Assembly: GCA_964556115.1 (NCBI GenBank)
Contig: CAZKVC010000008.1
Span: 62,001 to 126,000, forward strand
From: Parvularcula sp964556115
GTDB lineage: Bacteria; Pseudomonadota; Alphaproteobacteria; Caulobacterales; Parvularculaceae
Direction: 5' to 3'
Length of the DNA stretch: 64,000 bases
Below the pieces are notes generated by a model. The model was not told where the DNA came from and did not search any database. It was given only the letters and a program-made list of their open reading frames with translations. Shown here piece by piece: positions 1 to 8,078 of this stretch; position 1 is the stretch's first letter, and each line of letters begins with the position of its first letter. A program made the position numbers and the translations under genes.

Positions 1-80
1 AGAAGCGCCTTCAGTTCCGCCGCCGCCTCGGGGAAGGCGAGGTCGCCAACAGCTTTCCGCGTCTGCACCGCAACTGACAT
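1..80 (-). CDS. 5' fragment of an unidentified gene running off the window edge
   Basis: An open frame starts at an ATG on the minus strand and runs off the left edge. The visible N-terminus begins MSVAVQTRKAVGDLAFPEA and continues with an Ala/Glu/Leu-rich helix. Only 26 residues are visible. The EAAAELKAL stretch is loosely like the first helix of NAD-dependent DNA ligase, but this is too little to name it. It is divergent from the S49 peptidase gene, and the 132 bp between them should hold both promoters. Confidence 0.4.
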   Translation of the reverse strand, partial: MSVAVQTRKAVGDLAFPEAAAELKAL

Positions 81-212
81 TCGCTTCTCCCTCGAAGGAC
101 CGCACCCCTCATTTGCGCATTCCCGTCCGGGATCGCACGCGGCAAAGCGCGCCTTAGCGAGTGGATCGCCGCAGTTGAACCGCAAAAGACCTTTGGCCTA
201 GAGCCGACCTGA

Positions 213-1058
213 ATGACACGCTTTCTTTCAGCCCTGAAGGCCCCGCTCCGTCTGTTCCGCCAGAATCGTCCAACCGTTACCGTTCTCGAGCTGCACGGTG
301 CGATCGGCGTCGACGCGAGAGCGGGACGGGGACTTTCGGCGACCAGCGTCGAATCGAGCCTCAAGAAAGCCTTCAAGAACAAGCGCGACAAGGCAGTCGT
401 CCTTGCCGTGAATTCACCTGGCGGCGCACCTGCCCAATCCCGCATGATCATGGAGCGGGCGCGGCATCTTGCGCGCCAGAAGCAGATGACGCTCCTCACC
501 TATATCGAGGATGTCGGCGCGTCCGGCGGCTATATGATCGCGCTGGCTGGCGAGGACATCATGGCCGATCCCTTCGCCATCGTCGGCTCGATCGGCGTCG
601 TCTCGGCCAGTTTCGGCTTTTCCGAGGCGATCGAACGGATCGGCGTCGAGCGGCGGGTGCATACGGCAGGTGAGAACAAGGTCCGCCTCGACCCCTTCCG
701 ACCCGAACGCGAGGAGGACCGCGAAAAGCTCGAAGCGATCCTCGACCAGACCCACGAGCTCTTCATCGACATCGTCAAGCGCCGCCGCGGCGACCGCCTG
801 ACGGCGCCTGACAACCAGATCTTCAACGGTGACTTCTTTCTCGCCGAAGAAGGCAGGAAGCTGGGCCTGATCGACGAGATCGGCGATCTGCGCACGTTGA
901 TGCAGCAGCGCTTCGGCCATGACGTGCGGCTCCGCAGTTTCAACGCCCACCGCACGGGACTCATCGGGCTTCTCAGCTACACGATGATGGGCGCGCTGAT
1001 CGACGCAGCCGCCAGCCGCATCCGTCTGGAAGGGCTGATGGCGCGGCTGGGACGGTAG
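213..1058 (+). CDS. S49 family serine peptidase (short SppA-like)
   Basis: This 281-residue protein is a single-domain member of the SppA/S49 signal-peptide peptidase family. The clan motifs are present: NSPGG near residue 68, the nucleophile-serine motif GASGGYMIA near residue 108, and the lysine of ENKVRLDPF near residue 152. Together these would form the Ser-Lys dyad. Unlike E. coli SppA it has only one protease domain and no clear N-terminal membrane anchor, although the C-terminal part has a weakly hydrophobic stretch. The expected role is cleaving membrane-embedded or residual signal peptides. A 68-codon gene follows 43 bp downstream. Confidence 0.9.
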   Translation: MTRFLSALKAPLRLFRQNRPTVTVLELHGAIGVDARAGRGLSATSVESSLKKAFKNKRDKAVVLAVNSPGGAPAQSRMIMERARHLARQKQMTLLTYIEDVGASGGYMIALAGEDIMADPFAIVGSIGVVSASFGFSEAIERIGVERRVHTAGENKVRLDPFRPEREEDREKLEAILDQTHELFIDIVKRRRGDRLTAPDNQIFNGDFFLAEEGRKLGLIDEIGDLRTLMQQRFGHDVRLRSFNAHRTGLIGLLSYTMMGALIDAAASRIRLEGLMARLGR

Positions 1059-1101
1059 CGCCCGCTTTCCCGCGCTGCGGCCGGCTGATAGACTGGCCAT
1101 C

Positions 1102-1308
1102 ATGAACCCCATCGCCACCGTCCTGACGACCGCCGCAGTCACCGCCGCTTCGATCAAGGCTTACGGCTTTGTCCGCAAGAAGCTGAAACAGGCCGACCCG
1201 GCGACCAAGTGGCTCAAGAAACGCCGCTCCAAGCGGGAGGACGGCGTGGTGGTCGATCTCGAACCTGACGAGGCGACAGGTGTTTTTGCCATGAAACAGG
1301 CCAAGTAA
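1102..1308 (+). CDS. Small basic protein with hydrophobic N-terminus
   Basis: This 68-residue protein has a short hydrophobic start (about residues 4-20, rich in Ala, Thr and Val) followed by a strongly basic middle (KKLKQ, KKRRSKR) and a mixed tail. It looks like a single-pass membrane-anchored small protein with a cytoplasmic basic segment. Similar short proteins often follow S49 peptidase genes in Alphaproteobacteria. No function is known to me. It lies on the same strand as the peptidase and may be co-transcribed with it. Confidence 0.65.
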   Translation: MNPIATVLTTAAVTAASIKAYGFVRKKLKQADPATKWLKKRRSKREDGVVVDLEPDEATGVFAMKQAK

Positions 1309-1384
1309 GCGCCTGTTCTTCGAACCCTTTTTGCACTGGCGAAGAGGTTTGACCGGATCGTCGAAGACAGCAAGCAAGCGTTCC

Positions 1385-1834
1385 ATGTCTGTCAGCGGAA
1401 GCGGTTCACCTGCTTATCTTTCCGTCATAGCGTGTGCGGCTCACCACGAAGCCTGGCCTATCGAGGTGGGCTGGGGGTTCGCTGACGGTGAGGTGCGCAG
1501 CATGATGATCGCGCCTGCCTGCGACTGGTCGCTCAGCGCCTGGGACAAGGGTGCGGAAGGGCGTCATCGCCTGGCGCTCCACAGCCTCCTGAGCGAGGGG
1601 AAGAAGCCTCTGGACGCCTGCCTCGTCCTCAACGCGGCGCTCGGCCAGTCCACGGTTTTCGCGGCGATGCCGGAACTCGAAAGCCTTTTCCTCTTCAAGC
1701 TCTACAAGGCGGCGGGGGTGAACCCGAATTACCGCCTGCACGGCGCCGAGCCCCGGCCCGAGCTGAAACCCCAGCGGGCGGCCGAGGGTGTCGAGCACTT
1801 GCGCAAACTGGCGGGTGCCGCTGAACCGGGCTGA
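1385..1834 (+). CDS. Degenerate 3'-5' exonuclease-fold protein
   Basis: This 149-residue protein keeps sequence hallmarks of small DEDD exonucleases related to the RNase T / Rv2179c type. The stretch WPIEVGWGFADGEVRS matches the second strand of such proteins, and PELESLFLFKLYKAAG matches the region after motif II. The catalytic acids appear lost: the position of the first Asp-x-Glu reads ACAA, and the last Asp region reads HGAEP. It is therefore probably inactive, or something else with the same fold. An ATG at 1385 is preferred over an upstream TTG at 1331. Its stop overlaps the next start as TGATG, so the two genes are translationally coupled. Confidence 0.6.
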   Translation: MSVSGSGSPAYLSVIACAAHHEAWPIEVGWGFADGEVRSMMIAPACDWSLSAWDKGAEGRHRLALHSLLSEGKKPLDACLVLNAALGQSTVFAAMPELESLFLFKLYKAAGVNPNYRLHGAEPRPELKPQRAAEGVEHLRKLAGAAEPG

Positions 1835-2673
1835 TGCAGGACCAGAACCTTCATGTTCGCCGCTGGCGCGAAGCCGGCCGGGCGGGCCGCTTCGTCTTTC
1901 TCCACGCCACCGGGCTCAACGGTTCGGCCTATGGGCCGCTTCTCGAAGAGCTGAGCTTCGACGGAGAGGTGCTGACCCCGTCCTTGCGCGGGCATGGGGC
2001 GAGCCGCCTTCCGGCCAACCCCAAGCGTCTGAAGAACTGGAAGATCTTCGCGAGTGACATCGAGACGGAGATCCGAAACCGCGAAGAGGTCAGGCCTCTC
2101 ATCCTCGCCGGGCATTCGGCGGGCGCGGTGACGGCGATGCTGGCGGCGAAGGACCTGCGGCCCGAACGGCTTTTGATGATCGAGCCGGTCTGCCTGCCGG
2201 ACCACATCTATCCCCTGGCGCGCACCCCTCTCTGGCCGTTTATCTCGAGAAACCTCGGCATTGCCAATGCCGCCGCCGCGAGGCGTCCTGCGTTTCCATC
2301 GCGCGAGGCGGCGGAGGCGAACTACCGCGACAAACCCTTTTTCGCCAGATGGGCGGACGGGGCGCTGGAAGGCTATCTGGACGAGGGGCTGCGCAAGACG
2401 GAAGAGGGCGTGGGCCTATCCTGCGAGCCGGCCTTCGAAGCGGCCTGTTTCAGGGCGCAGGGCCACGGTTTCTGGCCGCATCTCAAGACGGTGCTTGGCC
2501 TTGGCATCCCTGTCTCGATCCTCGCCTCGACCCGCGGGTCGACCTTCAAGGCAAAGTTCCACGAGCGGGCGCGTCGCCTCGGCGCGGAGGTCACTCAAGT
2601 GAAGGGCGGGCACATGATTCCCCTCGAAGATCCGGCCTTCGTGGGTGACTGGATCGAGGCACGCCTTAACTAA
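1834..2673 (+). CDS. Alpha/beta hydrolase
   Basis: This is a 279-residue single-domain alpha/beta-hydrolase. The oxyanion region is FLHATGLNG near residue 29. The nucleophile elbow GHSAGA near residue 93 supplies the catalytic serine, and the C-terminal GGHMIPLE provides the catalytic histidine. It has no signal peptide, so it is cytoplasmic. The substrate cannot be told from sequence; relatives include esterases, lactonases and epoxide hydrolases. The start codon overlaps the preceding stop by one base (TGATG). Confidence 0.88.
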   Translation: MQDQNLHVRRWREAGRAGRFVFLHATGLNGSAYGPLLEELSFDGEVLTPSLRGHGASRLPANPKRLKNWKIFASDIETEIRNREEVRPLILAGHSAGAVTAMLAAKDLRPERLLMIEPVCLPDHIYPLARTPLWPFISRNLGIANAAAARRPAFPSREAAEANYRDKPFFARWADGALEGYLDEGLRKTEEGVGLSCEPAFEAACFRAQGHGFWPHLKTVLGLGIPVSILASTRGSTFKAKFHERARRLGAEVTQVKGGHMIPLEDPAFVGDWIEARLN

Positions 2674-2702
2674 GGTCCGGACCCTAGCGGTTTCTTGAGG
2701 GT

Positions 2703-2728
2703 TTGACGCCGCAGCCAGCTTTGCTAAC
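2703..2728 (+). promoter_or_regulatory. Predicted housekeeping promoter for the SapC gene
   Basis: TTGACGC at 2703-2709 is followed after 13 bp by GCTAACCG at 2723. This closely fits the alphaproteobacterial (Caulobacter sigma-73) pattern TTGACGS-N10-14-GCTANAWC. The leader to the ATG at 2776 would be about 40 nt. Confidence 0.6.
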
Positions 2729-2775
2729 CGCGGCGAAGCTTTTAACATTCCGTAGCGAACCTTCAGGACAACCAC

Positions 2776-3591
2776 ATGAGCCAGACGCCTCCCGCCAACG
2801 CAGCCCCTCAGATCGAGGGGCAGATGTATCTCTTCCGCAAGGCGGAACTCGTCACCCGTGAGCAGCACGGCAGCATGGGCATCAAACGGCCTGAGCGGCC
2901 GCTCGCCTTCTGCGAGCACGCACGCGCCGTGCCGCTGACGCTCAGCGAGATCACCACGGCCATGCGCCACTACCCGGTGATCTTCGCATCGGTCGAGAAC
3001 CCCGTGCCGCTGGCGGTTCTGGGCCTCGTGGACGACGAGAACCTTTTCGTGGACGAGAACGGCGAATGGGCGGCCGACTACTACGTCCCGGGTTATCTGC
3101 GCCGCTATCCCTTCGCGCTGGCGACGGACCGTCAGTCGGGCGATCCGGACAACCCGCGCATGGCGATCATCGTCGACGGCGCCTATGAGGGCCTGACCGA
3201 CAGCCCCGAAATCCCGTTCTTCAACGGCGAGGAGCCCTCCGCCCAGATGAAGCAGGCGATGGAGTTCTGCCAGACCTATGAGCGGGACCGCATCACCACC
3301 CAGCGCTTCGCCGACACGCTGAAGGGCTACGACCTTCTCGCCCAGCAGATGGCGCAGTACACTCCCGAAGGTAAGGACGCGCAGGCGTTCGCGCGCTATA
3401 TCGGCACAGAGGAGAAGCGCCTTCAGGAGCTCGCCGACGACAAATATCTCGAGCTGCGCAAGAACAACATCCTGCCGATCCTCTACGCGCAGCTGATGTC
3501 CATGGGGAACTGGCGGACGCTTCTCGACCGCCGTGCGCGCCGTCATGGCCTGACCGGCGATGAGGTTCTGAAGCCGCGTCAGTCGAGCTGA
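2776..3591 (+). CDS. SapC family protein
   Basis: This 271-residue protein belongs to the SapC family, named after a protein in a Caulobacter S-layer region and common in Caulobacterales and Sphingomonadales. Recognisable features are the N-terminal block around HARAVPLTLSE, the conserved YPVIFA, VLGL and YVPGYLRRYPFAL segments, and a Gln/Glu-rich C-terminal helical region. It has no signal peptide. The biochemical function is not established; in many genomes SapC genes sit near TonB receptors and halogenase-like genes. Here it stands alone behind a good promoter. Confidence 0.85.
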   Translation: MSQTPPANAAPQIEGQMYLFRKAELVTREQHGSMGIKRPERPLAFCEHARAVPLTLSEITTAMRHYPVIFASVENPVPLAVLGLVDDENLFVDENGEWAADYYVPGYLRRYPFALATDRQSGDPDNPRMAIIVDGAYEGLTDSPEIPFFNGEEPSAQMKQAMEFCQTYERDRITTQRFADTLKGYDLLAQQMAQYTPEGKDAQAFARYIGTEEKRLQELADDKYLELRKNNILPILYAQLMSMGNWRTLLDRRARRHGLTGDEVLKPRQSS

Positions 3592-3618
3592 ACCGAACAC
3601 GAAAGAGAGTAGGGTGCC

Positions 3619-4428
3619 GTGACGAGCTTCATTGGGGTCTATCTTTGGATCTTGATCCCGATGACGTTGCGGTACCTGCTTCTCGCCTTCGCCGTTCACG
3701 GCTTTTTCTGGGGCAGGCGCAAACCTGCCTCATTCGCTTTTCAGCTCGCCGGAACGTCGCCGCGGAAGGAGCATCTCTGGCGCGAAGCGAAGACGGCGGT
3801 CGCCGCCTCGCTGATCTACGCACTGCCCGCGGCGCTTCTCATCCACCGGTATTTCGAGGGCGGGACGGCGCTGCATACGGACCGGCCGGACAGTATCCTC
3901 GGCTGGCTATGGCTGCCCGGCGCGACCGTCTTCCTGCTCCTCGCCCATGACGCCTATTTCTACTGGACGCACAGGGCGATGCACCTGCCGCGCTTCTATC
4001 GCGCGACCCATCACACCCACCACATCTCCAAGCAGCCCACGGCCTTCGCCAGCTTCGCCTTCCATCCGTGGGAGGCGCTGATCGCAAGCTGGTTCATCCC
4101 GGCGCTGGTCTGGGTCGTGCCGATGCACCTTGGCAGTTTCATCGCCTTTCTTGTGATCGCGACGATCTCGGCGGTCATGAACCACGCAGGCTGGGAAGTC
4201 TGGCCGCGGCGCTTCCTCGACGGGCCGATGGGCCGCTGGCTCATCACCGCCCGGCACCACAACCTTCACCATACCAAGTTCCAGCGCAATTACGGGCTTT
4301 ATTTCCGTTTCTGGGACCACCTCATGGGCACCGACGACATGACCGGCGATCCGATGGCGCGCGCCCCTGCGCCCCAGGCGAACATGACCGCCGCCAACCA
4401 GGCGAAGCCGCGCCATGCCGCCCCTTAA
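3619..4428 (+). CDS. Sterol desaturase / fatty acid hydroxylase superfamily protein
   Basis: This 269-residue integral membrane protein carries the di-iron histidine motifs of the fatty acid hydroxylase superfamily: HDAYFYWTHRAMH near residue 113, HHTHH near 133, and RHHNLHH near 212. Hydrophobic spans lie at the N-terminus, around residues 60-75, 93-107 and 165-185. The predicted reaction is O2-dependent hydroxylation or desaturation of a lipid or carotenoid in the membrane; the substrate is unknown. It starts with GTG after a purine-rich site (GAAAGAGAGTAGGG). It overlaps the downstream cupin gene by 14 bp. Confidence 0.88.
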   Translation: MTSFIGVYLWILIPMTLRYLLLAFAVHGFFWGRRKPASFAFQLAGTSPRKEHLWREAKTAVAASLIYALPAALLIHRYFEGGTALHTDRPDSILGWLWLPGATVFLLLAHDAYFYWTHRAMHLPRFYRATHHTHHISKQPTAFASFAFHPWEALIASWFIPALVWVVPMHLGSFIAFLVIATISAVMNHAGWEVWPRRFLDGPMGRWLITARHHNLHHTKFQRNYGLYFRFWDHLMGTDDMTGDPMARAPAPQANMTAANQAKPRHAAP

Positions 4429-4795
4429 GATCGACCTCGCGAAAAGGGCAGGCGAAGAGATCACGGGCCTGTTCGATCCCCACCTCGTGGCTTCGGTCAA
4501 CGATGCAGCAGTGAAGATCGCCAAGTTCGGGCCCGAATTCGCCTGGCACGCCCACGAGGACGAGGACGAAGCCTTCCTGGTCCTTGAAGGCGAGATCGCC
4601 ATCGACTTCTCCGACGGTACGGTCTGCCTTTCGGCGGGCGAGTTCCTGATGGTCCCGCGCGGCACCGGGCACCGTCCGCGCGCGCTCAGCGAAGCGCCGA
4701 TCGTCCTGATGTTCGAGAAGGCGACAACGCTGAACACCGGCAATGCCGAGGCCAGCGAGCTGACGGTCAGGAACCTCAAGACACTGACGCCCTGA
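4415..4795 (+). CDS. Cupin domain protein
   Basis: This 126-residue protein is a single cupin. Motif 1 reads HAHEDEDEAFLVLEGE with the metal-binding His and Glu residues, and motif 2 reads GEFLMVPRGTGHRP. It resembles small mannose-6-phosphate-isomerase-like cupins of unknown substrate. The start lies inside the end of the preceding di-iron hydroxylase gene, so the two are translationally coupled and may act together. Confidence 0.85.
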   Translation: MPPLKIDLAKRAGEEITGLFDPHLVASVNDAAVKIAKFGPEFAWHAHEDEDEAFLVLEGEIAIDFSDGTVCLSAGEFLMVPRGTGHRPRALSEAPIVLMFEKATTLNTGNAEASELTVRNLKTLTP

Positions 4796-4810
4796 GACCC
4801 GACGAGGCTC

Positions 4811-4905
4811 TTGCTCTTTGCGGTCGGCTTCGCTAACCGCCGCCACTCTCACGCGTGGGAGGGCGCCACCCTGACCACGCTCACTTCGAACCACTGAGGT
4901 GCATC
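4811..4905 (+). promoter_or_regulatory. rplK promoter and structured leader
   Basis: TTGCTCT at 4811 and GCTAACCG at 4832 with a 14 bp gap match the same promoter pattern as at SapC. The leader then contains a strong hairpin, CTCTCACG paired with CGTGGGAG (4846-4861), and a second small stem, AGGG/CCCT (4860-4872), before the rplK start. L1 represses its own operon in other bacteria by binding such a leader, so this region is a candidate L1 site. Confidence 0.5.
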
Positions 4906-5334
4906 ATGGCAAAGAAGATTGCCGGCTACCTGAAGCTTCAGGTGCCCGCAGGCGCGGCCAACCCGTCGCCGCCGATCGGCCCCGCTCTTGGTCAGCGCGG
5001 CCTGAACATCATGGAATTCTGCAAGGCGTTCAACGCGGCTACGCAGGAAAAGGAGAAGGGGATGCCGATCCCCACGATCATCACGATCTTCTCCGACAAG
5101 TCGTTCACCTTCGAAACGAAGTCGCCGCCGGCCAGCTACTTCCTGAAAAAGGCCGCCAAGCTGCAGAAGGGCGGGCAGACCCCCGGCCGTGAGGTTGCGG
5201 GCACCGTGACACAGAAGCAGCTCGAAGAGATCGCCGAACAGAAAATGGCGGATCTCAACGCGAATTCGATCGAACAGGCGGCGAAGATCATCGCCGGTTC
5301 CGCGCGGGCCATGGGCCTGAAGGTGGAGGGCTAA
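4906..5334 (+). CDS. rplK: 50S ribosomal protein L11
   Basis: This 142-residue protein matches ribosomal protein L11 along its full length. It begins MAKKIAGYLKLQV and contains the hallmark PPIGPALGQRGLN loop and the C-terminal rRNA-binding domain ending IAGSARAMGLKVEG. L11 forms the GTPase-associated centre with 23S rRNA and is needed for stringent-factor activation. An upstream GTG at 4855 would add 17 residues that L11 does not have, so the ATG at 4906 is the start. rplA follows after 3 bp. Confidence 0.98.
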   Translation: MAKKIAGYLKLQVPAGAANPSPPIGPALGQRGLNIMEFCKAFNAATQEKEKGMPIPTIITIFSDKSFTFETKSPPASYFLKKAAKLQKGGQTPGREVAGTVTQKQLEEIAEQKMADLNANSIEQAAKIIAGSARAMGLKVEG

Positions 5335-5337
5335 ACG

Positions 5338-6036
5338 ATGGCGAAACTCGGTAAACGGATGACCGCCGCGCTCGACAACCTCGACCGCGAGAAACTGCAC
5401 ACCATCGACGAGGCCTGCGCGGAAGTGAAAGAGCGCGCCAAGGCGAAATTCGACGAGACCGTCGAGATGGCGATGAACCTCGGCGTCGACCCGCGCTACG
5501 CCGACCAGATGGTCCGGGGCGTGGCGAACCTGCCCAACGGCACCGGCCGCTCGGTCCGCGTCGCGGTCTTCGCGCGGGATGCCAAGGCCGAAGAAGCCAA
5601 GGCGGCAGGCGCCGATATCGTCGGCGCCGAAGATCTCGTCGAAGAGATCCAGGGCGGCAAGATGGATTTCGACCGGGTCATCGCGACCCCGGACATGATG
5701 CCGCTCGTCGGGCGTCTCGGTAAGCAGCTCGGCCCGCGCGGCCTGATGCCGAACCCCAAGGTCGGCACGGTGACCCCCAATGTCACCAAGGCTGTCGAAG
5801 ATGCCAAGGGCGGCGCGGTGCAGTTCCGTGTCGAGAAGAACGGCATCATCCATTGCGGCGTCGGCAAGGCAAGCTTCGACGCGCCGAAACTGGCCGAAAA
5901 CGTCCGTGCCATGATCGACGCGGTCCAGAAGGCCAAGCCTTCGGGCGCCAAGGGCACCTACATCAAGAAGATCTCCGTCAGCTCCACCATGGGCCCGGGC
6001 ATCAAGATCGATCCGCAAGACGCCTTTGGCGGCTGA
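5338..6036 (+). CDS. rplA: 50S ribosomal protein L1
   Basis: This 232-residue protein is the usual length for bacterial L1. It shows the conserved motifs RVAVFA, the MPLVGRLGKQLGPRGLMPNPK region, and the C-terminal SSTMGPGIKID. L1 builds the mobile L1 stalk that helps tRNA leave the E site, and in other bacteria it represses the rplKA mRNA. It is coupled to rplK and followed by a strong terminator. The usual neighbours rplJ, rplL and rpoB are not downstream here. Confidence 0.98.
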   Translation: MAKLGKRMTAALDNLDREKLHTIDEACAEVKERAKAKFDETVEMAMNLGVDPRYADQMVRGVANLPNGTGRSVRVAVFARDAKAEEAKAAGADIVGAEDLVEEIQGGKMDFDRVIATPDMMPLVGRLGKQLGPRGLMPNPKVGTVTPNVTKAVEDAKGGAVQFRVEKNGIIHCGVGKASFDAPKLAENVRAMIDAVQKAKPSGAKGTYIKKISVSSTMGPGIKIDPQDAFGG

Positions 6037-6061
6037 CGAACAAGGCGGTATCACCGTATTG

Positions 6062-6096
6062 AAATGCCCGCGTCTCCGGCGCGGGCATTTTCTTTT
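6062..6096 (+). terminator. Rho-independent terminator of rplKA
   Basis: An 11-bp perfect stem, AAATGCCCGCG paired with CGCGGGCATTT, encloses a 7-nt loop and is followed by a T-rich run (TTTTCTTTT). It lies 26 bp after the rplA stop. Confidence 0.93.
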
Positions 6097-6127
6097 AGCT
6101 GCTCGGACAGAATGTTTAAGATGATCC

Positions 6128-6733
6128 ATGCTCATCTTCATCGTTTCTGCCGCCTTCGCTCCTCAGCCTCTTCCTGCTGGACCGCTCGGCCGGCCTGCTC
6201 CCTGTGAGGGCGAGACCTACGAGGCTCAGTCGGCCCGCCTCGAGGCCTTGGCTGATGCAGACCAGGCCGATCGCGAGGGTGTCTTCAAGCCCGGTGTCGA
6301 TAAGCGCGACCTCGAACGAAGGACGGAGGTCGGCAGGCTCTTCGCCTCAGGCTGTCTTCAATCTCTGCGGGACCATGCCAATGCCGCGCTGATCTATCAG
6401 CACGGAGACATACCAGCCCATTACTATCAGGCTTTCGTTTGGTCCAAGCGCGCCATGGAAATGGGCGGAGATGAAAGGGCGCTCTGGCTTCTGCCTCGCA
6501 CTATCGACCGGTTCCTTCTGACGAGCGGCTACAGGCAGTTCTTCGGCACCAACGCTACGCGGGCCGAGAGCCGAACCGGACGAACAGAGTTCTGCATCAT
6601 TCCGGTTTCGGAGCGCATCACTGATGACCAGCGCGCAAATTTCGGCATGGAAAGCCTCGATGCCACCTTCGCAAGACTGGCCCAGTTCAATGACAGTGGC
6701 GAAATCGACTATTGCGCCGAAAGATCGTGTTGA
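6128..6733 (+). CDS. Secreted DUF6624-like protein
   Basis: This 201-residue protein begins with a short hydrophobic, signal-peptide-like stretch. Its central part reads IYQHGDIPAHYYQAF, then ALWLLPRTIDRFLLTSGY and QFFGT, which is the pattern I associate with DUF6624 proteins. Four cysteines lie in the mature part, two near the ends (CEGET and CAERSC), which would suit an exported, disulfide-bonded protein. Its base composition looks slightly less GC-rich than its neighbours. The function is unknown. It converges on the beta-helix gene, with a bidirectional terminator between. Confidence 0.6.
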   Translation: MLIFIVSAAFAPQPLPAGPLGRPAPCEGETYEAQSARLEALADADQADREGVFKPGVDKRDLERRTEVGRLFASGCLQSLRDHANAALIYQHGDIPAHYYQAFVWSKRAMEMGGDERALWLLPRTIDRFLLTSGYRQFFGTNATRAESRTGRTEFCIIPVSERITDDQRANFGMESLDATFARLAQFNDSGEIDYCAERSC

Positions 6734-6821
6734 ACCGCCGACGGACCTCTTCTCCGACGTTCTCGACCGTGACTGGACCGAATAGAACCCCCGGCGGACC
6801 GGAACGTACCTCACGAAAAGC

Positions 6822-6856
6822 AAAACCCGCGGAGGCTTGGCCTTCGCGGGTTTTTT
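6822..6856. terminator. Bidirectional terminator between convergent genes
   Basis: A near-perfect 15-bp hairpin pairs AAAACCCGCG (6822-6831) with CGCGGGTTTT (6845-6854). It is extended inward by GAGGC/GCCTT around a TTG loop. A run of six T follows on the plus strand and four T on the minus strand, so it can stop transcripts from both the 6128 gene and the 6883 gene. Confidence 0.9.
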
Positions 6857-6882
6857 CTTTGTCCGTCAGGTTTGGCGTGGGA

Positions 6883-8058
6883 TCAGCCGGACTTCCGGCC
6901 GAACCAGCCGCTACGAGGCTTTCTCTTTTCGGCTTGGGCACCGGAGCAGGCGCCCGTCATGTCGTAGCGGGACGTGCCCTGATCATTGTCGTAAAGGGTG
7001 ATGTTGACGTGGTTCTGGACCTGCCTGGTGCGAACCTGGCAGCCGCCGTCTTCCGGTACGCCGATATCGTTCGCCACCAGGACGGCCGTACCGCTGCCGA
7101 GCAGGATGCCGTTCTGGGTATTGTCGTGGATCATGTTGTTCTTGATCGACACGGCTTCGTGGGATCCCTGAATGTAGAGCCCGTTATAGCTGTTGTTCGA
7201 GATCGTGTTGCCCACGAACTGCGCGTAACCGCTGCCGGCGAAGACAATCCCGCCCATGCCGTTGGAGAGGACGTGGTTGTTGCTCATCACGGCATCGACC
7301 TCGCCCTTGATGACCACGCCAGCGCCTTCCATGCCGACGATCTGTGCGCGCTCGATCTCGACATGCTGATAGCCGAGCTTGGCGCTGCGCGGATCGACCA
7401 GGACGCCGGTGGTGCCGCCCTCGATCTTCCCGCCGCTGATCGTCACGTCGCCGCCGGTGATCGAGACGAGGGCGGAGGTGGTGTTGATCGCCTGATCGGG
7501 AATGAAGATCCCGTCCCCGGTGTCGATGTGATGCGCACCGGCGATATTGTGCCGCCCGGCGCGCCTGCCGAGGATCTGCGTGTTCACCATGTGCAGGCGG
7601 CCGCCGGAAACATTGATGCAGCTCGCGTCACTGTGGCTACGGAAGGTCAGGTTGCTGACCCGGGCCGAGACCGTCTCGCTCCCAAGGGACAGGCAGCCGT
7701 TCGACGCCTTCATCACCGGAGCATTGCCGTAATCGTCATCAAGGCCACGGATCGAAACATTTCTGCGAAGCGAGACCTTCTTGGGCAGGCGGTACTCACC
7801 CGGATGGATGACGATCTCGCCGTCCGGTTTGACCAGGTCCAGCGCGTCTTCCAGCGTCTTCGGGCCGGGGTGGCCGGCCTGCTGGTTGACATAGACGATC
7901 TTCTCGCGCTTGGGGCGCTCGCTCCTCTCTTCCTTCTTGATCGAGGTATCGAAGCCGCCGATCGTGTCCTGCGCATACGCCGTGCCGCTGCTGGAGAGCG
8001 CTGCGCCAGCGAGACCCAGAAGAACGGCCTTGCGAATGGTGAGGGTGTTCCGTGCCAT
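6883..8058 (-). CDS. Secreted parallel beta-helix repeat protein
   Basis: This protein of about 391 residues has a signal peptide (LTIRKAVLLGLAGAALSSS, ending near AYAQ). It is followed by a right-handed parallel beta-helix with pectate-lyase-like rungs: repeated patterns such as NNHVLSNGMGGIVF, GNTISNNSYNGLYI and NNMIHDNTQNGILL. The C-terminus is basic (KRKPRSGWFGRKSG). This fold is typical of polysaccharide lyases, epimerases and surface proteins; no catalytic set could be assigned. The ATG at 8058 is chosen; one at 8064 is also possible. It is the last gene of a minus-strand run with the Sel1 and TusA-like genes. Confidence 0.8.
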   Translation of the reverse strand: MARNTLTIRKAVLLGLAGAALSSSGTAYAQDTIGGFDTSIKKEERSERPKREKIVYVNQQAGHPGPKTLEDALDLVKPDGEIVIHPGEYRLPKKVSLRRNVSIRGLDDDYGNAPVMKASNGCLSLGSETVSARVSNLTFRSHSDASCINVSGGRLHMVNTQILGRRAGRHNIAGAHHIDTGDGIFIPDQAINTTSALVSITGGDVTISGGKIEGGTTGVLVDPRSAKLGYQHVEIERAQIVGMEGAGVVIKGEVDAVMSNNHVLSNGMGGIVFAGSGYAQFVGNTISNNSYNGLYIQGSHEAVSIKNNMIHDNTQNGILLGSGTAVLVANDIGVPEDGGCQVRTRQVQNHVNITLYDNDQGTSRYDMTGACSGAQAEKRKPRSGWFGRKSG

Positions 8059-8078
8059 GATCATCCGTCCCTTCCCTG

